A stretch of DNA of 64,000 nt from Muribaculaceae bacterium (GCA_022510385.1 JAFLTQ010000003.1:62001-126000); one strand, 5' to 3'; numbered from the stretch's first letter, positions 25,363 to 35,689 are shown. The notes: generated from the letters alone by a model not told the origin. Translations and numbers: made by a program.

Positions 25363-25926
25363 ATGATATATCCTATTTACCTATATGGACACCCCGTGTT
25401 GAGAAAGAAATGCGAGGAAATCAAAGCGGAGGAATTCTCCGACATAAAAGAGCTGGTGGCCGATATGTTTGAGACAATGTATAATTCTGAAGGCGTCGGT
25501 CTTGCAGCCCCACAAATCGGGAAGCCTATCCGTCTGGTGGTAATCGACGGGGATGTCCTTGCAGACAAGTTGCCCGAATGTAAAGGATTGAAATTAACCC
25601 TGATAAATCCTAAACTTGAAATTATTGAGGATGAGGATCCGGTCACAAGAGAAGAGGGTTGTCTCTCCCTTCCGGGTCTTTCCGAAAATGTCAAAAGATA
25701 TGAGCATGTAAAGCTCGAATGGCTCGATGAAGATTTTAATCCTCATAGCGGAGAATTCAAAGGGTTCGCTTCAAGAATCATTCAACACGAGCTTGACCAT
25801 CTTGAAGGGGAAGTCTACACAGATCATGTGACCCCGATACGCAAACAGCTTATTAAGTCAAAATTAAACAATATAAGCAAAGGCAAAGTAAGTTGTGATT
25901 ACAAGGTTAAGGCTGCCACAAAATAA
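25363..25926 (+). CDS. def: Peptide deformylase
   Basis: 187 residues. It removes the N-formyl group from nascent proteins. The three family motifs are intact: GVGLAAPQIG (45-54), EEGCLSLPG with metal ligand C100, and QHELDHLEG with H142, E143 and H146. The length fits a type I-like enzyme. It is followed by ettA 73 bp downstream, another translation factor, in the same direction. Confidence 0.96.
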   Translation: MIYPIYLYGHPVLRKKCEEIKAEEFSDIKELVADMFETMYNSEGVGLAAPQIGKPIRLVVIDGDVLADKLPECKGLKLTLINPKLEIIEDEDPVTREEGCLSLPGLSENVKRYEHVKLEWLDEDFNPHSGEFKGFASRIIQHELDHLEGEVYTDHVTPIRKQLIKSKLNNISKGKVSCDYKVKAATK

Positions 25927-25999
25927 AAACGGATCCAATTTCTTCAGCATCAGAAGAAGAGCTCATCAAGTATATTAATCAATTTGAAAAAATCAAGCA

Positions 26000-27682
26000 A
26001 TGGCTGACGATAAAAAAATTATATTCTCGATGGTGGGTGTGAGTAAAATAATTCCACCCCAACGACAAATCTTAAAAGATATCTATTTATCATTTTTCTA
26101 TGGGGCAAAAATCGGCATCATTGGCTTGAACGGGTCCGGGAAATCGACGTTGCTTAAAATCATAGCAGGAATCGATAAGAATTATCAAGGTAATGTAGTA
26201 TTCTCTCCCGGTTACTCCGTAGGGTATCTTGAGCAAGAACCCAAACTTTCACCTGACAAAACGGTAAGAGAAGTTGTGGAAGAGGGTGTGAAACCGGTGA
26301 TGGATCTTATCGAGGAATATAACAAAGTGAATGAAGCCTTTGCAGATCCGGAAGTATTGGAAGACCCTGATAAAATGGATAAGTTAATCAATCGTCAGGC
26401 TGAGCTTCAGGATAAGTTGGATGCTTGCGATGCATGGAATATCGACAATAAGCTTGAAAGAGCAATGGATGCCCTGCGTTGTCCACCCGACGACAAGAAG
26501 ATAAGCGTCTTATCCGGAGGGGAGAAAAGAAGGGTTGCGTTATGCCGTCTCCTCCTTCAACAGCCTGACATCCTTCTGCTTGATGAGCCGACCAACCATC
26601 TTGATGCAGAGAGCATAGATTGGCTTGAACAACACCTACAACAATATCCGGGCACAGTTATAGCAGTGACCCACGACAGATATTTCCTTGACCATGTGGC
26701 CGGATGGATTCTTGAGCTCGACAGAGGAGAGGGAATTCCCTGGAAAGGTAATTACAGTAGCTGGCTGGAGCAGAAAACCCAACGCATGGCACAAGAAGAG
26801 AAACAGGCCAGCAAGCGAAGGAAAACTTTGGAACGAGAATTGGAATGGGTCAGAATGGCTCCTAAAGCCCGACAAGCTAAAGGGAAAGCAAGGTTATCAA
26901 GCTATGATAAACTATTGAATCAGGATCAAAAACAAAGGGAAGAGAAACTTGAAATTTTCATTCCTAACGGGCCACGCCTTGGCAACAAGGTGATAGAAGC
27001 AAAGAGTCTTGCCAAGGCATATGGTGAACAGAATTTGTTTACCGACTTAAATTTTATGCTTCCTCCAAATGGCATAGTGGGTGTAATCGGTCCTAATGGA
27101 GCCGGAAAAACCACTCTCTTCCGTCTTATAATGGGGCTCGAAAGCCAAGATAAAGGAGAGTTTGAAGTTGGAGAAACTGTTAAAATCGCTTATGTCGATC
27201 AGAACCATAAAGATTTGGATCCCGAAAAAACCGTTTATGAGGTAATCTCTCAGGGAGTTGAATCTTTCCGTATGGGAGGTCGAGACATGAATGCAAGAGC
27301 ATATCTCTCAAAATTTAACTTCACGGGAGCAGATCAGGAGAAGAAAATTGGTGTCTTGTCAGGAGGAGAGCGCAACAGGCTTCATCTTGCGATGGCCCTT
27401 AAAGAGGAGGGGAATGTTATACTGCTCGACGAGCCCACCAACGACATTGATGTAAATACGCTCCGGGCTCTTGAAGAGGGGCTTGAGAATTTTGCCGGTT
27501 GTGCGGTTGTGGTTAGCCACGACAGATGGTTCTTAGACCGCATCGCCACGCATATCCTTGCTTTTGAAGGGGATAGCCAAGTGACTTTCTTTGAGGGAAG
27601 CTATTCTGACTACGAAGAATTTAAAAAGAAGAGAGATGGGGATGTGACCCCTCATCGTATCCGTTACCGTAAACTTGTTTAA
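26000..27682 (+). CDS. ettA: Energy-dependent translational throttle protein (ABC-F)
   Basis: 560 residues, the EttA length. It binds the ribosomal E site and gates the first elongation steps according to ATP/ADP. Both ATPase halves are complete: Walker A GLNGSGKST and GPNGAGKTT, signatures LSGGEKRR and LSGGERNR, and Walker [12 protein letters not shown] and [11 protein letters not shown]. The arm insertion in the first domain (about 95-145) and the basic linker (RMAQEEKQASKRRKTLERELEW) are typical. It contrasts with the degenerate ABC-F at 45.8 kb. Confidence 0.94.
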   Translation: MADDKKIIFSMVGVSKIIPPQRQILKDIYLSFFYGAKIGIIGLNGSGKSTLLKIIAGIDKNYQGNVVFSPGYSVGYLEQEPKLSPDKTVREVVEEGVKPVMDLIEEYNKVNEAFADPEVLEDPDKMDKLINRQAELQDKLDACDAWNIDNKLERAMDALRCPPDDKKISVLSGGEKRRVALCRLLLQQPDILLLDEPTNHLDAESIDWLEQHLQQYPGTVIAVTHDRYFLDHVAGWILELDRGEGIPWKGNYSSWLEQKTQRMAQEEKQASKRRKTLERELEWVRMAPKARQAKGKARLSSYDKLLNQDQKQREEKLEIFIPNGPRLGNKVIEAKSLAKAYGEQNLFTDLNFMLPPNGIVGVIGPNGAGKTTLFRLIMGLESQDKGEFEVGETVKIAYVDQNHKDLDPEKTVYEVISQGVESFRMGGRDMNARAYLSKFNFTGADQEKKIGVLSGGERNRLHLAMALKEEGNVILLDEPTNDIDVNTLRALEEGLENFAGCAVVVSHDRWFLDRIATHILAFEGDSQVTFFEGSYSDYEEFKKKRDGDVTPHRIRYRKLV

Positions 27683-27710
27683 TTCAATCGTTTAATTCAC
27701 CACTTTACGT

Positions 27711-28163
27711 ATGGCGTTCGAGATAGAGCATAAATATCTTGTGATTAATGACTCTTATAAAAACTTAGCCACCGGAAAAGTTGAAATAGAACAAGGGTAT
27801 CTTAATCGCAATCCTGACCGAACTGTCAGAATACGAATATTAGGAGACAAAGGTTTTCTCACTGTTAAAAGTAGAAATCACGGAGCCAAACGTCTTGAAT
27901 TTGAATATGAAATCCCGGTTGAAGAGGCCAGAGAAATAATAAAACTTTCTGAACCGGGCATTGTCAAAAAGACCCGTTATTTCGTTCCTTACGACAGACA
28001 AATGTGGGAGGTGGATGAATTTCACGATTCTTTGCAAGGTGTGACTGTGGCTGAGGTTGAATTGCCTGATGTTGAACATTGTTATCAGAAACCCCCTTTT
28101 GTCGGAGAAGACATAACCGGGAATCCTGCTTTTTATAATTCAAATCTCAAGGCTTGTCATTAA
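27711..28163 (+). CDS. CYTH domain protein (triphosphate tunnel metalloenzyme family)
   Basis: 150 residues. The N-terminal EIEHKYL supplies the ExExK signature (E4, E6, K8) of the CYTH fold, followed by alternating Arg/Lys/Glu strands (RTVRIRIL, FLTVKSRN, LEFEYEIP, VAEVELPD) that line the tunnel. Relatives bind triphosphates, and some hydrolyse inorganic triphosphate or make cAMP; short stand-alone forms like this one are usually phosphatases. Substrate is not assigned. The stop overlaps the convergent MerR-like gene by 4 bp. Confidence 0.88.
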   Translation: MAFEIEHKYLVINDSYKNLATGKVEIEQGYLNRNPDRTVRIRILGDKGFLTVKSRNHGAKRLEFEYEIPVEEAREIIKLSEPGIVKKTRYFVPYDRQMWEVDEFHDSLQGVTVAEVELPDVEHCYQKPPFVGEDITGNPAFYNSNLKACH

Positions 28164-28525
28164 CCCTTCAACTTCTGTTCCCTCAAATTTAAAGCTTCCA
28201 TCAAAGCTTGAAGTTCCTCTTTTGCCGTTTCTAATTTATCTAAGATATAAAGACGTTTGGAAATGTTTTTCCTGTTGTGGGCAAGATAATCTTTTGCCGC
28301 CTCAATTTTCAGACCTTTAGTGTGAAGAAGAAAATTGATTATTTCAATGGTCTCTAAATCTTTTAGTGTATAAAATCTTTGGTTGTGAGGCGTTCTTCCG
28401 GGTTTTAGCTCCGGAAATTCCAATTCCCAAAATCTAAGTGTGGTCTGAGGAACTCCAATAATTTCTGCCACTTCCTTAATTTTATATCTCTTTTTTGAGA
28501 ATCTTGTATCTTTAATCCATGACAT
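28160..28525 (-). CDS. MerR-family transcriptional regulator
   Basis: 121 residues from ATG 28525; ATG 28543 is an alternative. The N-terminal winged helix (RYKIKEVAEIIGVPQTTLRFWELEFP, then NQRFYTLKDLETI) is a MerR DNA-binding domain, followed by a helical dimerisation segment (about 85-121) rich in Glu, Lys and Leu. There is no C-terminal ligand-binding domain and no metal-binding Cys cluster, so the effector is unknown. Its start lies inside the 3' end of the M23 peptidase gene, so the two are probably co-transcribed. Confidence 0.86.
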   Translation of the reverse strand: MSWIKDTRFSKKRYKIKEVAEIIGVPQTTLRFWELEFPELKPGRTPHNQRFYTLKDLETIEIINFLLHTKGLKIEAAKDYLAHNRKNISKRLYILDKLETAKEELQALMEALNLREQKLKG

Positions 28526-29480
28526 GTCCCGCATTCTCGGCAATTTGAATCATTTCATAATATTCTTCCGGCGTCAAATCCATAAAATAGTAATTCACCG
28601 GATTCTGAGGCACATTTTTATATCTGACTTCATAATGTAGATGTGGACCGGTGGATTTTCCCGTTGAACCCACTTTCCCAATCAACTGACCACGTTTCAC
28701 CTCTTCGCCGGATTTGACCAGAATCTCGCTTAAATGAGCATAGCGGGTCACATAGTTGTAACCATGGTTGATGTCAATACAATTTCCATAACCCTTTTCT
28801 CTGCCTGCCAAAATAACTTTCCCATCGCCGGTTGCAAAAACATCGGTGCCTTTGGCAGCCGCGAAATCCAAGCCTTCATGGAATTTTGATGAGCCATATA
28901 TGGGATCGACTCTGTAACCATAACCGGAAGACATAGTATAGTCGGCTATATTTATAGGCAAAACGGAAGGAATGCTTGCCAGACGGTCTTGTTGATTCCC
29001 CAATGTCTCCTGCAACTGGTCGAAACTCAAAAGTTGTGAATATATTCTCTTCTCAAGGAGATTCATTCGCTTCGTTAACTGTTCTACCAATTGAGAGTCA
29101 GAGAGTTTAGAAAGCTGACTATATCTGTTGTCATATTCAAGGCCTGAAAGACGTTGTTCATTACTAATCGGATCCAATTGCATCATAACGCGATAAAGAT
29201 TGTCATCCCTATCTTCAAGCCTGTCCATGACTCCCATCATGTTTTCAAGTCGAGCCGACACAACTCCGTATTGCGACTTCAAACGCTTATTTTCAGCCAT
29301 TAGATTCTTTTCTGTCGGAGTTATCGACAAATAACTAAAAATAGCTACAAAAAGGAGCGCCAGACATGTAGACACAAGAATAATCTTCCCCAATGACTTG
29401 AAACGATCTCTAAATGTCGGGAAAAATCTCTCGAAATTATCTGTCTCTGAGTTATATTTATAGAATATTTGTCTACCCAT
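28512..29480 (-). CDS. M23-family peptidoglycan endopeptidase, membrane anchored
   Basis: 322 residues. One N-terminal membrane helix (about 33-52) is followed by a coiled-coil region (about 58-170) and a LytM domain (about 180-305). The zinc ligands H201 and D205 (FHEGLDFA) and H282 (HLHYEV), plus the catalytic H249 (RYAHL), are all present, so an active endopeptidase is expected rather than an EnvC-type activator. It should act on peptidoglycan in the periplasm. Divergent promoter elements lie between it and alaS. Confidence 0.9.
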   Translation of the reverse strand: MGRQIFYKYNSETDNFERFFPTFRDRFKSLGKIILVSTCLALLFVAIFSYLSITPTEKNLMAENKRLKSQYGVVSARLENMMGVMDRLEDRDDNLYRVMMQLDPISNEQRLSGLEYDNRYSQLSKLSDSQLVEQLTKRMNLLEKRIYSQLLSFDQLQETLGNQQDRLASIPSVLPINIADYTMSSGYGYRVDPIYGSSKFHEGLDFAAAKGTDVFATGDGKVILAGREKGYGNCIDINHGYNYVTRYAHLSEILVKSGEEVKRGQLIGKVGSTGKSTGPHLHYEVRYKNVPQNPVNYYFMDLTPEEYYEMIQIAENAGHVMD

Positions 29481-29503
29481 TTACGGCCACCTCTCCTTTA
29501 TTG

Positions 29504-29511
29504 CAAATTTA
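29504..29511 (-). promoter_or_regulatory. Putative -7 element (TAAATTTG) for the M23 peptidase gene
   Basis: TAAATTTG on the minus strand lies 23 bp before the start codon. A GGAGAGG purine stretch at 29486-29492 (minus strand) sits closer to the start and could act as an unusually good ribosome binding site for this genome. Confidence 0.45.
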
Positions 29512-29523
29512 TGCAAATTTCGA

Positions 29524-29531
29524 TAATTTTG
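29524..29531 (+). promoter_or_regulatory. Putative -7 element (TAATTTTG) for alaS
   Basis: TAATTTTG on the plus strand lies 19 bp before the alaS ATG, with a TTG at 29501-29503 about 20 bp upstream as a possible -33. The alaS and M23 promoters therefore overlap back to back. Confidence 0.5.
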
Positions 29532-29550
29532 CATAGTAAAACCTAAAATA

Positions 29551-32184
29551 ATGGCAACGACTATAAAATCAGCAAAAGAAATCAGAGAGTCTTTTAAATC
29601 ATTTTTTGAAAAAAAGGGCCATAAGATTGTACCGTCTGCTCCGATGGTCATTAAAGATGATCCAACTTTAATGTTTACCAATGCCGGAATGAATCAATTT
29701 AAAGATATCATTTTAGGCAACCGCAAAGCAGATGCCAAGAGAGTGGCTGACAGTCAGAAATGCCTGAGAGTTTCAGGTAAACATAATGATTTGGAAGAAG
29801 TGGGTCATGACACCTATCATCACACGATGTTTGAGATGCTGGGAAACTGGTCGTTTGGTGATTATTTTAAGAAAGAAGCAATCGACTGGGCATGGGAATA
29901 TCTTGTAGATGTCTTAGGGTTAAATCCCGACCGCCTATATGCCACAGTGTTCGAAGGTTCGCCTGCAGAGGGGTTATCCAAAGATTTCGAAGCTGAAGAA
30001 ATATGGAAAACCCATCTTCCCGCATCCCATATAATCGACGGAAACAAGCATGACAATTTCTGGGAAATGGGCGACACCGGTCCTTGCGGTCCCTGTAGTG
30101 AAATTCATATCGACCTGCGTTCTGATGAAGAGAGAGCGAAGATCGACGGGGCTACTCTTGTCAATAAGGATAACCCGCAAGTGATTGAAATATGGAACCT
30201 TGTCTTCATGCAGTATAACCGTAAGGCTGATGGAAGTCTTGAACCGTTGCCTGCAAAAGTCATAGATACCGGAATGGGGTTTGAACGTCTTTGCATGGCT
30301 CTCCAAGGGAAACAATCTAATTATGACACAGACGTTTTCATCCCTTTAATTAAAGAGATTGCGAATATCTCAGAAAAAGAATATGGCAAAGATCCGAAGG
30401 TTGATATTGCCATGAGAGTGGTTGCCGATCATGTGCGCACAATTGCATTTTCTATTGCCGACTCTCAATTGCCGGGAAACGCTAAAGCCGGGTATGTTAT
30501 CCGCAGGATTCTTCGTAGAGCCGTCAGATATGCCTACACTTTCTTGGAAAGAAAAGAGGCCACTCTTTATCTCCTCATCGACAGGCTGGTCAAAGAAATG
30601 GGCGAAGCATATCCTGAACTGGCAGCTCAAAAAGACCTTATTAAAAAAGTAATCAAGGAGGAGGAAGAAACTTTCTTACGCACTCTCGATAATGGAATTA
30701 AACTTCTTGAAACTCTTATTTCTACAGCCAAGGGGAAAAACGAAAAGATGATTTCCGGCAAAGATGCTTTCATTTTATATGACACTTACGGTTTCCCCTT
30801 AGACCTGACCCAACTGATTTTGCGTGAAAACGGGCTAACTCTTAATCAAACAGAGTTCGACACAGAGATGTCAAAACAGAAAGAGAGGGCAAGGAATGCA
30901 GCAGCCATGGACACCGGAGATTGGGTGATAATCAGAGAAGGCGACCAGGAATTTGTAGGTTATGACGAAAAGAGTGTCCCCACTGAAATCTTGCGCTATC
31001 GTAAAGTGAAGCAAAAAGGGAAAGAGTTTTACCAAGTGATTCTATCCAAGACTCCTTTCTATGCTGAAATGGGAGGTCAAGTAGGAGATCGTGGTCAATT
31101 AACCGCGGATAATGGAGAAGTGATAGAAATCAAAGATACAAAAAGAGAAAACAATATAGGAGTTCATATTATAGAAAAACTCCCCACTGATCCAACCGCT
31201 TCTTTTATAGCCTCAATTGATGAGAAAGCAAGAGCAGCCACGTCTGCCAACCATTCCGCCACTCATCTTCTTCATGAAGTGCTGAGAGAGGTTTTGGGAG
31301 ACCATGTGGAGCAGAAAGGATCCTTCGTGTCGCCTGAAATATTGCGCTTTGACTTCTCACATTTCCAGAAACTAACTCCTGAAGAAATCAGGGAGGTGGA
31401 ACACAAAGTGAATGAACGTATCCGCCGGGCCATGCCTCTTGAAGAGGAAAGGGAAATGCCTATTGAAGATGCAAAAAAGATGGGCGCAATTGCTCTCTTT
31501 GGAGAAAAATATGGCGACAAAGTAAGAGTAGTAAAATATGGTTCTTCAATAGAGTTTTGTGGTGGAACCCATGTTGAAAATTCGGGCAATATCGGTATGC
31601 TACGAATTCTTTCGGAAAGTTCAATAGCAGCAGGTATCAGAAGAATAGAGGCTGTTTCCGCTGCGGGCGTGGAAAATGTGCTTGACTCAATGCAAGACAC
31701 CATGCGTCAGCTCTCTTCATTCTTAGGGAATGCTTCCAATCTGCAGGTGGCAGTTGAAAAAGCAATTAAAGAAAATGCCGACCTCAAAAAACAGGTTGAA
31801 GACTTTATGGCTGAACGCGTCAAGAATCTGACCAAAGAAGTCATCAACACCGCGAAGGAAGTAAATGGCATAAAAGTCTGTGTGTTAAGAGGAGAAAGGA
31901 TACCTGATGTTGTTAAGGATATAGCCTTCAATGTCAGGAAAGAGAGCGGTGAAAAAACAGTATTTATAGGAGCAACCAAACAGGGAGACAAACCTCTCTT
32001 GACTCTATCTTTGACCGATGATTTGGTTAAAGCCGGTCTTAACGCCTCAAATCTTGTGAGGGAAGCAGCAAAAGCTATTAAAGGAGGAGGTGGTGGTCAA
32101 CCCTTCTTCGCACAAGCAGGTGGCAAGGATGCTGATGGCCTTTCAGTAGCTTTCGACAAATTAGTTGATGCTGTCACAAAATAG
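29551..32184 (+). CDS. alaS: Alanyl-tRNA synthetase
   Basis: 877 residues, full length. The class II catalytic domain (about 1-440) includes [14 protein letters not shown], the [16 protein letters not shown] motif and GMGFERL. The editing domain carries [11 protein letters not shown] and CGGTHV, giving the HxxxH...CxxxH zinc-like site. The C-Ala domain ends in a Gly-rich stretch ([16 protein letters not shown]). It attaches alanine to tRNA-Ala and clears mischarged Ser and Gly. The start is 19 bp after a -7 element. No oddity was seen. Confidence 0.97.
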   Translation: MATTIKSAKEIRESFKSFFEKKGHKIVPSAPMVIKDDPTLMFTNAGMNQFKDIILGNRKADAKRVADSQKCLRVSGKHNDLEEVGHDTYHHTMFEMLGNWSFGDYFKKEAIDWAWEYLVDVLGLNPDRLYATVFEGSPAEGLSKDFEAEEIWKTHLPASHIIDGNKHDNFWEMGDTGPCGPCSEIHIDLRSDEERAKIDGATLVNKDNPQVIEIWNLVFMQYNRKADGSLEPLPAKVIDTGMGFERLCMALQGKQSNYDTDVFIPLIKEIANISEKEYGKDPKVDIAMRVVADHVRTIAFSIADSQLPGNAKAGYVIRRILRRAVRYAYTFLERKEATLYLLIDRLVKEMGEAYPELAAQKDLIKKVIKEEEETFLRTLDNGIKLLETLISTAKGKNEKMISGKDAFILYDTYGFPLDLTQLILRENGLTLNQTEFDTEMSKQKERARNAAAMDTGDWVIIREGDQEFVGYDEKSVPTEILRYRKVKQKGKEFYQVILSKTPFYAEMGGQVGDRGQLTADNGEVIEIKDTKRENNIGVHIIEKLPTDPTASFIASIDEKARAATSANHSATHLLHEVLREVLGDHVEQKGSFVSPEILRFDFSHFQKLTPEEIREVEHKVNERIRRAMPLEEEREMPIEDAKKMGAIALFGEKYGDKVRVVKYGSSIEFCGGTHVENSGNIGMLRILSESSIAAGIRRIEAVSAAGVENVLDSMQDTMRQLSSFLGNASNLQVAVEKAIKENADLKKQVEDFMAERVKNLTKEVINTAKEVNGIKVCVLRGERIPDVVKDIAFNVRKESGEKTVFIGATKQGDKPLLTLSLTDDLVKAGLNASNLVREAAKAIKGGGGGQPFFAQAGGKDADGLSVAFDKLVDAVTK

Positions 32185-32295
32185 ACATGTAAACCAATTA
32201 AGTTTTTATCGGTCTAAGGATAAAAGGAATCTTGAAAAGGAGTGAAATATACCTCGGATAGAGATTTCTTAGGAACCTTTAAAAACCGAAAGATT

Positions 32296-32805
32296 ATGAA
32301 AGCTATAAAGTTTGCATTATCCTTAGTGATTGGAATTTCCTCGATTGGGGCAGCTTATTCACAAGATTACATTGCGATAGCTAAAGAGGGGAATGTTTAT
32401 GACGAGGCAAATGCCAAATATATCACTGTAAATCAGTATAATGATGATGTGGCGGTTATCCCGGGGATGGTATTTCTTACCACCGAGCATAATCCCGGAT
32501 GGTATAAGATAGAATATTCTCCCGGCCTGCATGCCTTTATTCCGGATCAAATTGCTGCATCTTCTTTTAAACCTGTAGTTGCCGGCACTTATAATATCCA
32601 AAATAATTCCGGGAAGAAAATTGATGTATCCGGTTCAGACAACCAGTGGAATGGTTCGGTGGATGGGAAAAGCTATAAAGGGAAAATGGTTGGAGACATC
32701 TTGATATTTCTTGATGACAGCAACAAGCCTGCATTTTCTTTAGTTGATTTTGGGAGCGGTCCGATAGCCATAACTTACGATAATTCCGTAACCAAGTTCT
32801 TCTAA
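32296..32805 (+). CDS. Small secreted protein, SH3-like N-terminal region (unknown function)
   Basis: 169 residues from ATG 32296; the frame extends upstream to a GTG at 32242, but the signal peptide MKAIKFALSLVIGISSIGAAYSQ begins at 32296. The first half (VYDEANAKYITVNQ ... NPGWYKIEYSPGLHAFIPDQIA) resembles a bacterial SH3-like fold. The second half (GTYNIQNNSGKKIDVSG ... FSLVDFGSGPIAITYDN) looks like a small beta domain. I do not recognise a named family. It follows alaS by 111 bp and is closed by a terminator; no promoter element was identified in that gap. Confidence 0.6.
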   Translation: MKAIKFALSLVIGISSIGAAYSQDYIAIAKEGNVYDEANAKYITVNQYNDDVAVIPGMVFLTTEHNPGWYKIEYSPGLHAFIPDQIAASSFKPVVAGTYNIQNNSGKKIDVSGSDNQWNGSVDGKSYKGKMVGDILIFLDDSNKPAFSLVDFGSGPIAITYDNSVTKFF

Positions 32806-32832
32806 AATAAAAATTTTATCATTTAAGAGAAA

Positions 32833-32868
32833 AGGATGGGCCTAATAATTGGCTCATCCTATTCTTTT
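32833..32868. terminator. Bidirectional intrinsic terminator
   Basis: AGGATGGGCC (32833-32842) pairs with GGCTCATCCT (32851-32860) over ten positions, with an 8-nt loop. ATTCTTTT follows on the plus strand, and TTTTCTC follows on the minus strand. The two convergent genes end at 32805 and 32882. Confidence 0.82.
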
Positions 32869-32881
32869 ATTTACAGATTTA

Positions 32882-33673
32882 TTAATGAAAATTTTTAGTG
32901 GCTATCTCCTTTAGAGGGAAAATATATTGTCCCTTTTTCTTTGTTTCCTTACCATATTCCACAGCATGCACGGGACAAATATGATAACATCCCAAGCATG
33001 AGCAACATCTTCTCCCCCAATTAGGATTTCCTTCAACCATTTTCACATTGGAAAGAGGACAAATGCGGGCACATTTCCCACATCCGATACAGGAAGGCAA
33101 GAAGTGCCATTTTTGTGGGAAAACTCCCCATTTCTTAAACAATGGATAGACTAACCTGCTCTTTAACCAAGGAATGGAACCTCTAACGACATCAATACCC
33201 TTGTCTTGACGAAGGATGGCCTGAGTGATTTCCATTATCCGGCCTTCCGCCAATTTTAGTTTCTTGTTCTCAAGCTCCTTGGAATCCACATCAAAACCGG
33301 GAAGCAAAACATAATTATTCGGCATTATAACGCTTCTAACCGAATTAATTCTGACTCCTTTTTTGTTGAAAACTTTTTGTATCATCTCAGGAGCAAGCGC
33401 AACCTCATCTCCACATGTCATTACACAATCAACCGGGATATCCCTTTCAATTATCCATTCAAAGATATTTTGCGGGATATTTTCTATGAATTTTACCACT
33501 AATGGAGGCACTCCCCATGAGTAAACCGGAAATATAATGACCAACCTATCGCCTGAGAATTCAAGCTGTGACGGTTCTATTTCCGGAATAAACAGAAGCT
33601 TCTGATTTAGAAAATTGGCTATGGTTGTTGCAACAAAGGTTGAATTACCTGTTCCGGAAAAATATAGCACCAT
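32882..33673 (-). CDS. EFR1-type protein: flavodoxin-like domain plus two 4Fe-4S clusters
   Basis: 263 residues. The N-terminal flavodoxin-like part begins MVLYFSGTGNSTFVA, the FMN-phosphate loop. The C-terminal ferredoxin part has two complete CxxCxxCxxxCP sets (C195, C198, C201, C205 and C223, C226, C229, C233). This domain order is the EFR1 (ferrodoxin) family, thought to move electrons between flavin and iron-sulfur centres in anaerobes. The physiological partner is unknown and no redox enzyme is adjacent. It lies 80 bp downstream of holA on the same strand. Confidence 0.88.
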   Translation of the reverse strand: MVLYFSGTGNSTFVATTIANFLNQKLLFIPEIEPSQLEFSGDRLVIIFPVYSWGVPPLVVKFIENIPQNIFEWIIERDIPVDCVMTCGDEVALAPEMIQKVFNKKGVRINSVRSVIMPNNYVLLPGFDVDSKELENKKLKLAEGRIMEITQAILRQDKGIDVVRGSIPWLKSRLVYPLFKKWGVFPQKWHFLPSCIGCGKCARICPLSNVKMVEGNPNWGRRCCSCLGCYHICPVHAVEYGKETKKKGQYIFPLKEIATKNFH

Positions 33674-33752
33674 TGTTTCTTCTTTGAATTTTGGGTTAAC
33701 TGTTCCCTAAACTCTGAATCTATAACTCAGATTTGAATTTATATTATGATTT

Positions 33753-34790
33753 TTAACGAAATGTGAAAATCTTGAATATCAACTCTTTTAAAAGGTCATA
33801 TTCATTCTGAGTGCTCCCGACTCCCTTACTCATGACATCAATACTACGTATTGAATGAAGAATTGAATCGATCACTCCTGCCTTATAATTCCTAATACCA
33901 TTTTTATAATCCGTCAAAGCATAGGAACTCTTTAAGTCTAATTCCTGCAAAAGAGCCGCATCGCTCTTATCTTTTGAGATTGCAGCAATGAAAAGTTTTG
34001 AGAAATAATTGAAAAGAGCGGCTACCACCATAACTCCCGGATTTTGTTTTGTATTGCGTGAGAAATGGTCAACAATTCTCATCGCCCGGGGATAATCTCT
34101 GACAGAAATATATTTTATCAATTCAAAAGAATTATACTCTTTTGATATTCCAATGACAGCCTCTATCAGCTCCGGAGTAATAGCTCTTTGGGGTCCGGTA
34201 GCCACAATTAATTTATCTATTTCTCCAAAAAGTTTGGAAAGCGGTGAGCCTATATATTCACATAGCAAATTTAAAGAGCGGTCGTCAATTTTCACTTTTT
34301 TCTCCTTACAATAATCAGATAATGGAGTTGCCAACTGATAATCCTTGAGTCTGTCACTTTTGAAAACCACTCCCCCTTCTGCTTTAATTGTTTTCACAAG
34401 TTGAGAAGTGGCTGCAAGAGAATCACCTTTGAAAGTAATAACCAATACGGTTGAATCATTTACATGCTTAACGTATGGCACTAACATTTCCAGCCGAGTT
34501 TTTGCCTTCTCCATAGTTTGAGCCTCTTTCAACATAACAAGTTGGCGTTCTGCCATCAATGGGAATTGCTGGGCTCTTGAAATCACCTGCCTCACATCCA
34601 CATCAGCACCATAAAAAACAGCTGAGTTAAAGTCTTTTTCATCTTCCGGCACCACTCTCTCCTCCAAGGCGTCAACTATTTTATCGATATAATAATCCTC
34701 GTCTCCCATAAGGAGATAGACAGGGGCATAATTCCCTTTCATTATATCTCCTATCACTTCCCTGTAGCCTGGGGATACTGACTTTGCCAT
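33753..34790 (-). CDS. holA: DNA polymerase III delta subunit
   Basis: 345 residues. It is the clamp-loader subunit that opens the beta clamp. The opening FAPVYLLMGDEDYYIDKIVDAL-like block (here NYAPVYLLMGDEDYYIDKI), the FNSAVFYGADVD segment and the C-terminal collar helices (YNSFELIKYISVRDYPRAMRIV) are typical of HolA in Bacteroidales. The start overlaps the preceding CPBP protease gene by 37 bp; both frames remain intact, so this is a real overlap. Confidence 0.92.
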   Translation of the reverse strand: MAKSVSPGYREVIGDIMKGNYAPVYLLMGDEDYYIDKIVDALEERVVPEDEKDFNSAVFYGADVDVRQVISRAQQFPLMAERQLVMLKEAQTMEKAKTRLEMLVPYVKHVNDSTVLVITFKGDSLAATSQLVKTIKAEGGVVFKSDRLKDYQLATPLSDYCKEKKVKIDDRSLNLLCEYIGSPLSKLFGEIDKLIVATGPQRAITPELIEAVIGISKEYNSFELIKYISVRDYPRAMRIVDHFSRNTKQNPGVMVVAALFNYFSKLFIAAISKDKSDAALLQELDLKSSYALTDYKNGIRNYKAGVIDSILHSIRSIDVMSKGVGSTQNEYDLLKELIFKIFTFR

Positions 34791-35689
34791 GTCTCTTGAG
34801 ATTGCGTGTGATTATCGAAAAATTTATCTTTGAAATAATATAGAAAAACCGATGTCATCAGAATACTTATGACTACCCCAACCCAATTCCCGAAGATTAG
34901 AGAATTTCCTTCATCCCATAATTTTTGTGACGGGTTTTCTGAAATGGCAGACACAATCACTACCATACTGTTGTTTAATGCATGGCAAAACACCGGAACC
35001 CAAAGAGAACGTGTCCATACCATTAGATAGCCGAAAAAGGCTCCCATCAGCAAACGTGGCAAAAATCCAAAAAACTGGAAATGCATCAAACTAAATATGA
35101 ATGCCGCCGCCCAGATTGCCATACCCTTATTCATTGAAGTTCGCAAACATATCCCTTCCACACCCCCACGGAAAAACATCTCTTCTGAAAAACCTGTGAG
35201 AATTCCAATCACCAAGATTCCTGATAATACCGACCAGAAGCCGGTTGCATTAAGAAGAATCTCCGTGGTAGTGGCGGCATTATCCTCCCATGCTCGTAAA
35301 GTGGTTTCTATCCCCTGCATTGAGTCCGGCAGATGTAAATTGGCATTAAATTCTACCAGCCACTCCATTGCCGGGAGGGAAATAATATAGACAACCACAA
35401 CACCTGCAAAAGCTTTCATACGTGGAGCTCTCGATAAAAAGAGCCACCCCTTCCAATCTGAAGATGCAAATTTAGCCACTAAAATAGCCGGGCCACAAAA
35501 AGCTATTAATGATTGGACGATTGAAACAAGGAGTATACGCGTGCGAGGGTCTATCCAAGTTATCTCTTCAATTAACTTTGAGAATATGGAGGAAATCAAT
35601 AAAGCAATAAAAAAGGAGCCGAACAAAACAGCGAGCCTTAGTCCGGCAGACTCACGCATAGTTTTTATATATGGATCAGGATTAGACAT
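34754..35689 (-). CDS. CPBP-family intramembrane metalloprotease
   Basis: 311 residues with about eight hydrophobic helices. The three CPBP (Abi/Rce1-like) motifs are visible: EEMFFRG (E169, E170, R174), the His in LMHFQFFGF (H203) and the His in FCHALNNS (H236). Members act as intramembrane endopeptidases or in bacteriocin self-protection, but the substrate cannot be read from sequence and no bacteriocin gene is nearby. The extension into holA is 37 bp. The 61-bp gap before lptB is a run of short TTCTAACTTT-like repeats. Confidence 0.87.
   Translation of the reverse strand: MSNPDPYIKTMRESAGLRLAVLFGSFFIALLISSIFSKLIEEITWIDPRTRILLVSIVQSLIAFCGPAILVAKFASSDWKGWLFLSRAPRMKAFAGVVVVYIISLPAMEWLVEFNANLHLPDSMQGIETTLRAWEDNAATTTEILLNATGFWSVLSGILVIGILTGFSEEMFFRGGVEGICLRTSMNKGMAIWAAAFIFSLMHFQFFGFLPRLLMGAFFGYLMVWTRSLWVPVFCHALNNSMVVIVSAISENPSQKLWDEGNSLIFGNWVGVVISILMTSVFLYYFKDKFFDNHTQSQETWQSQYPQATGK

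Noticed and set aside
34754..34790. Overlap of holA and the CPBP protease gene as a sign of a frameshift
   Set aside because: Both proteins are full length with intact termini, so a real 37-bp overlap explains it.
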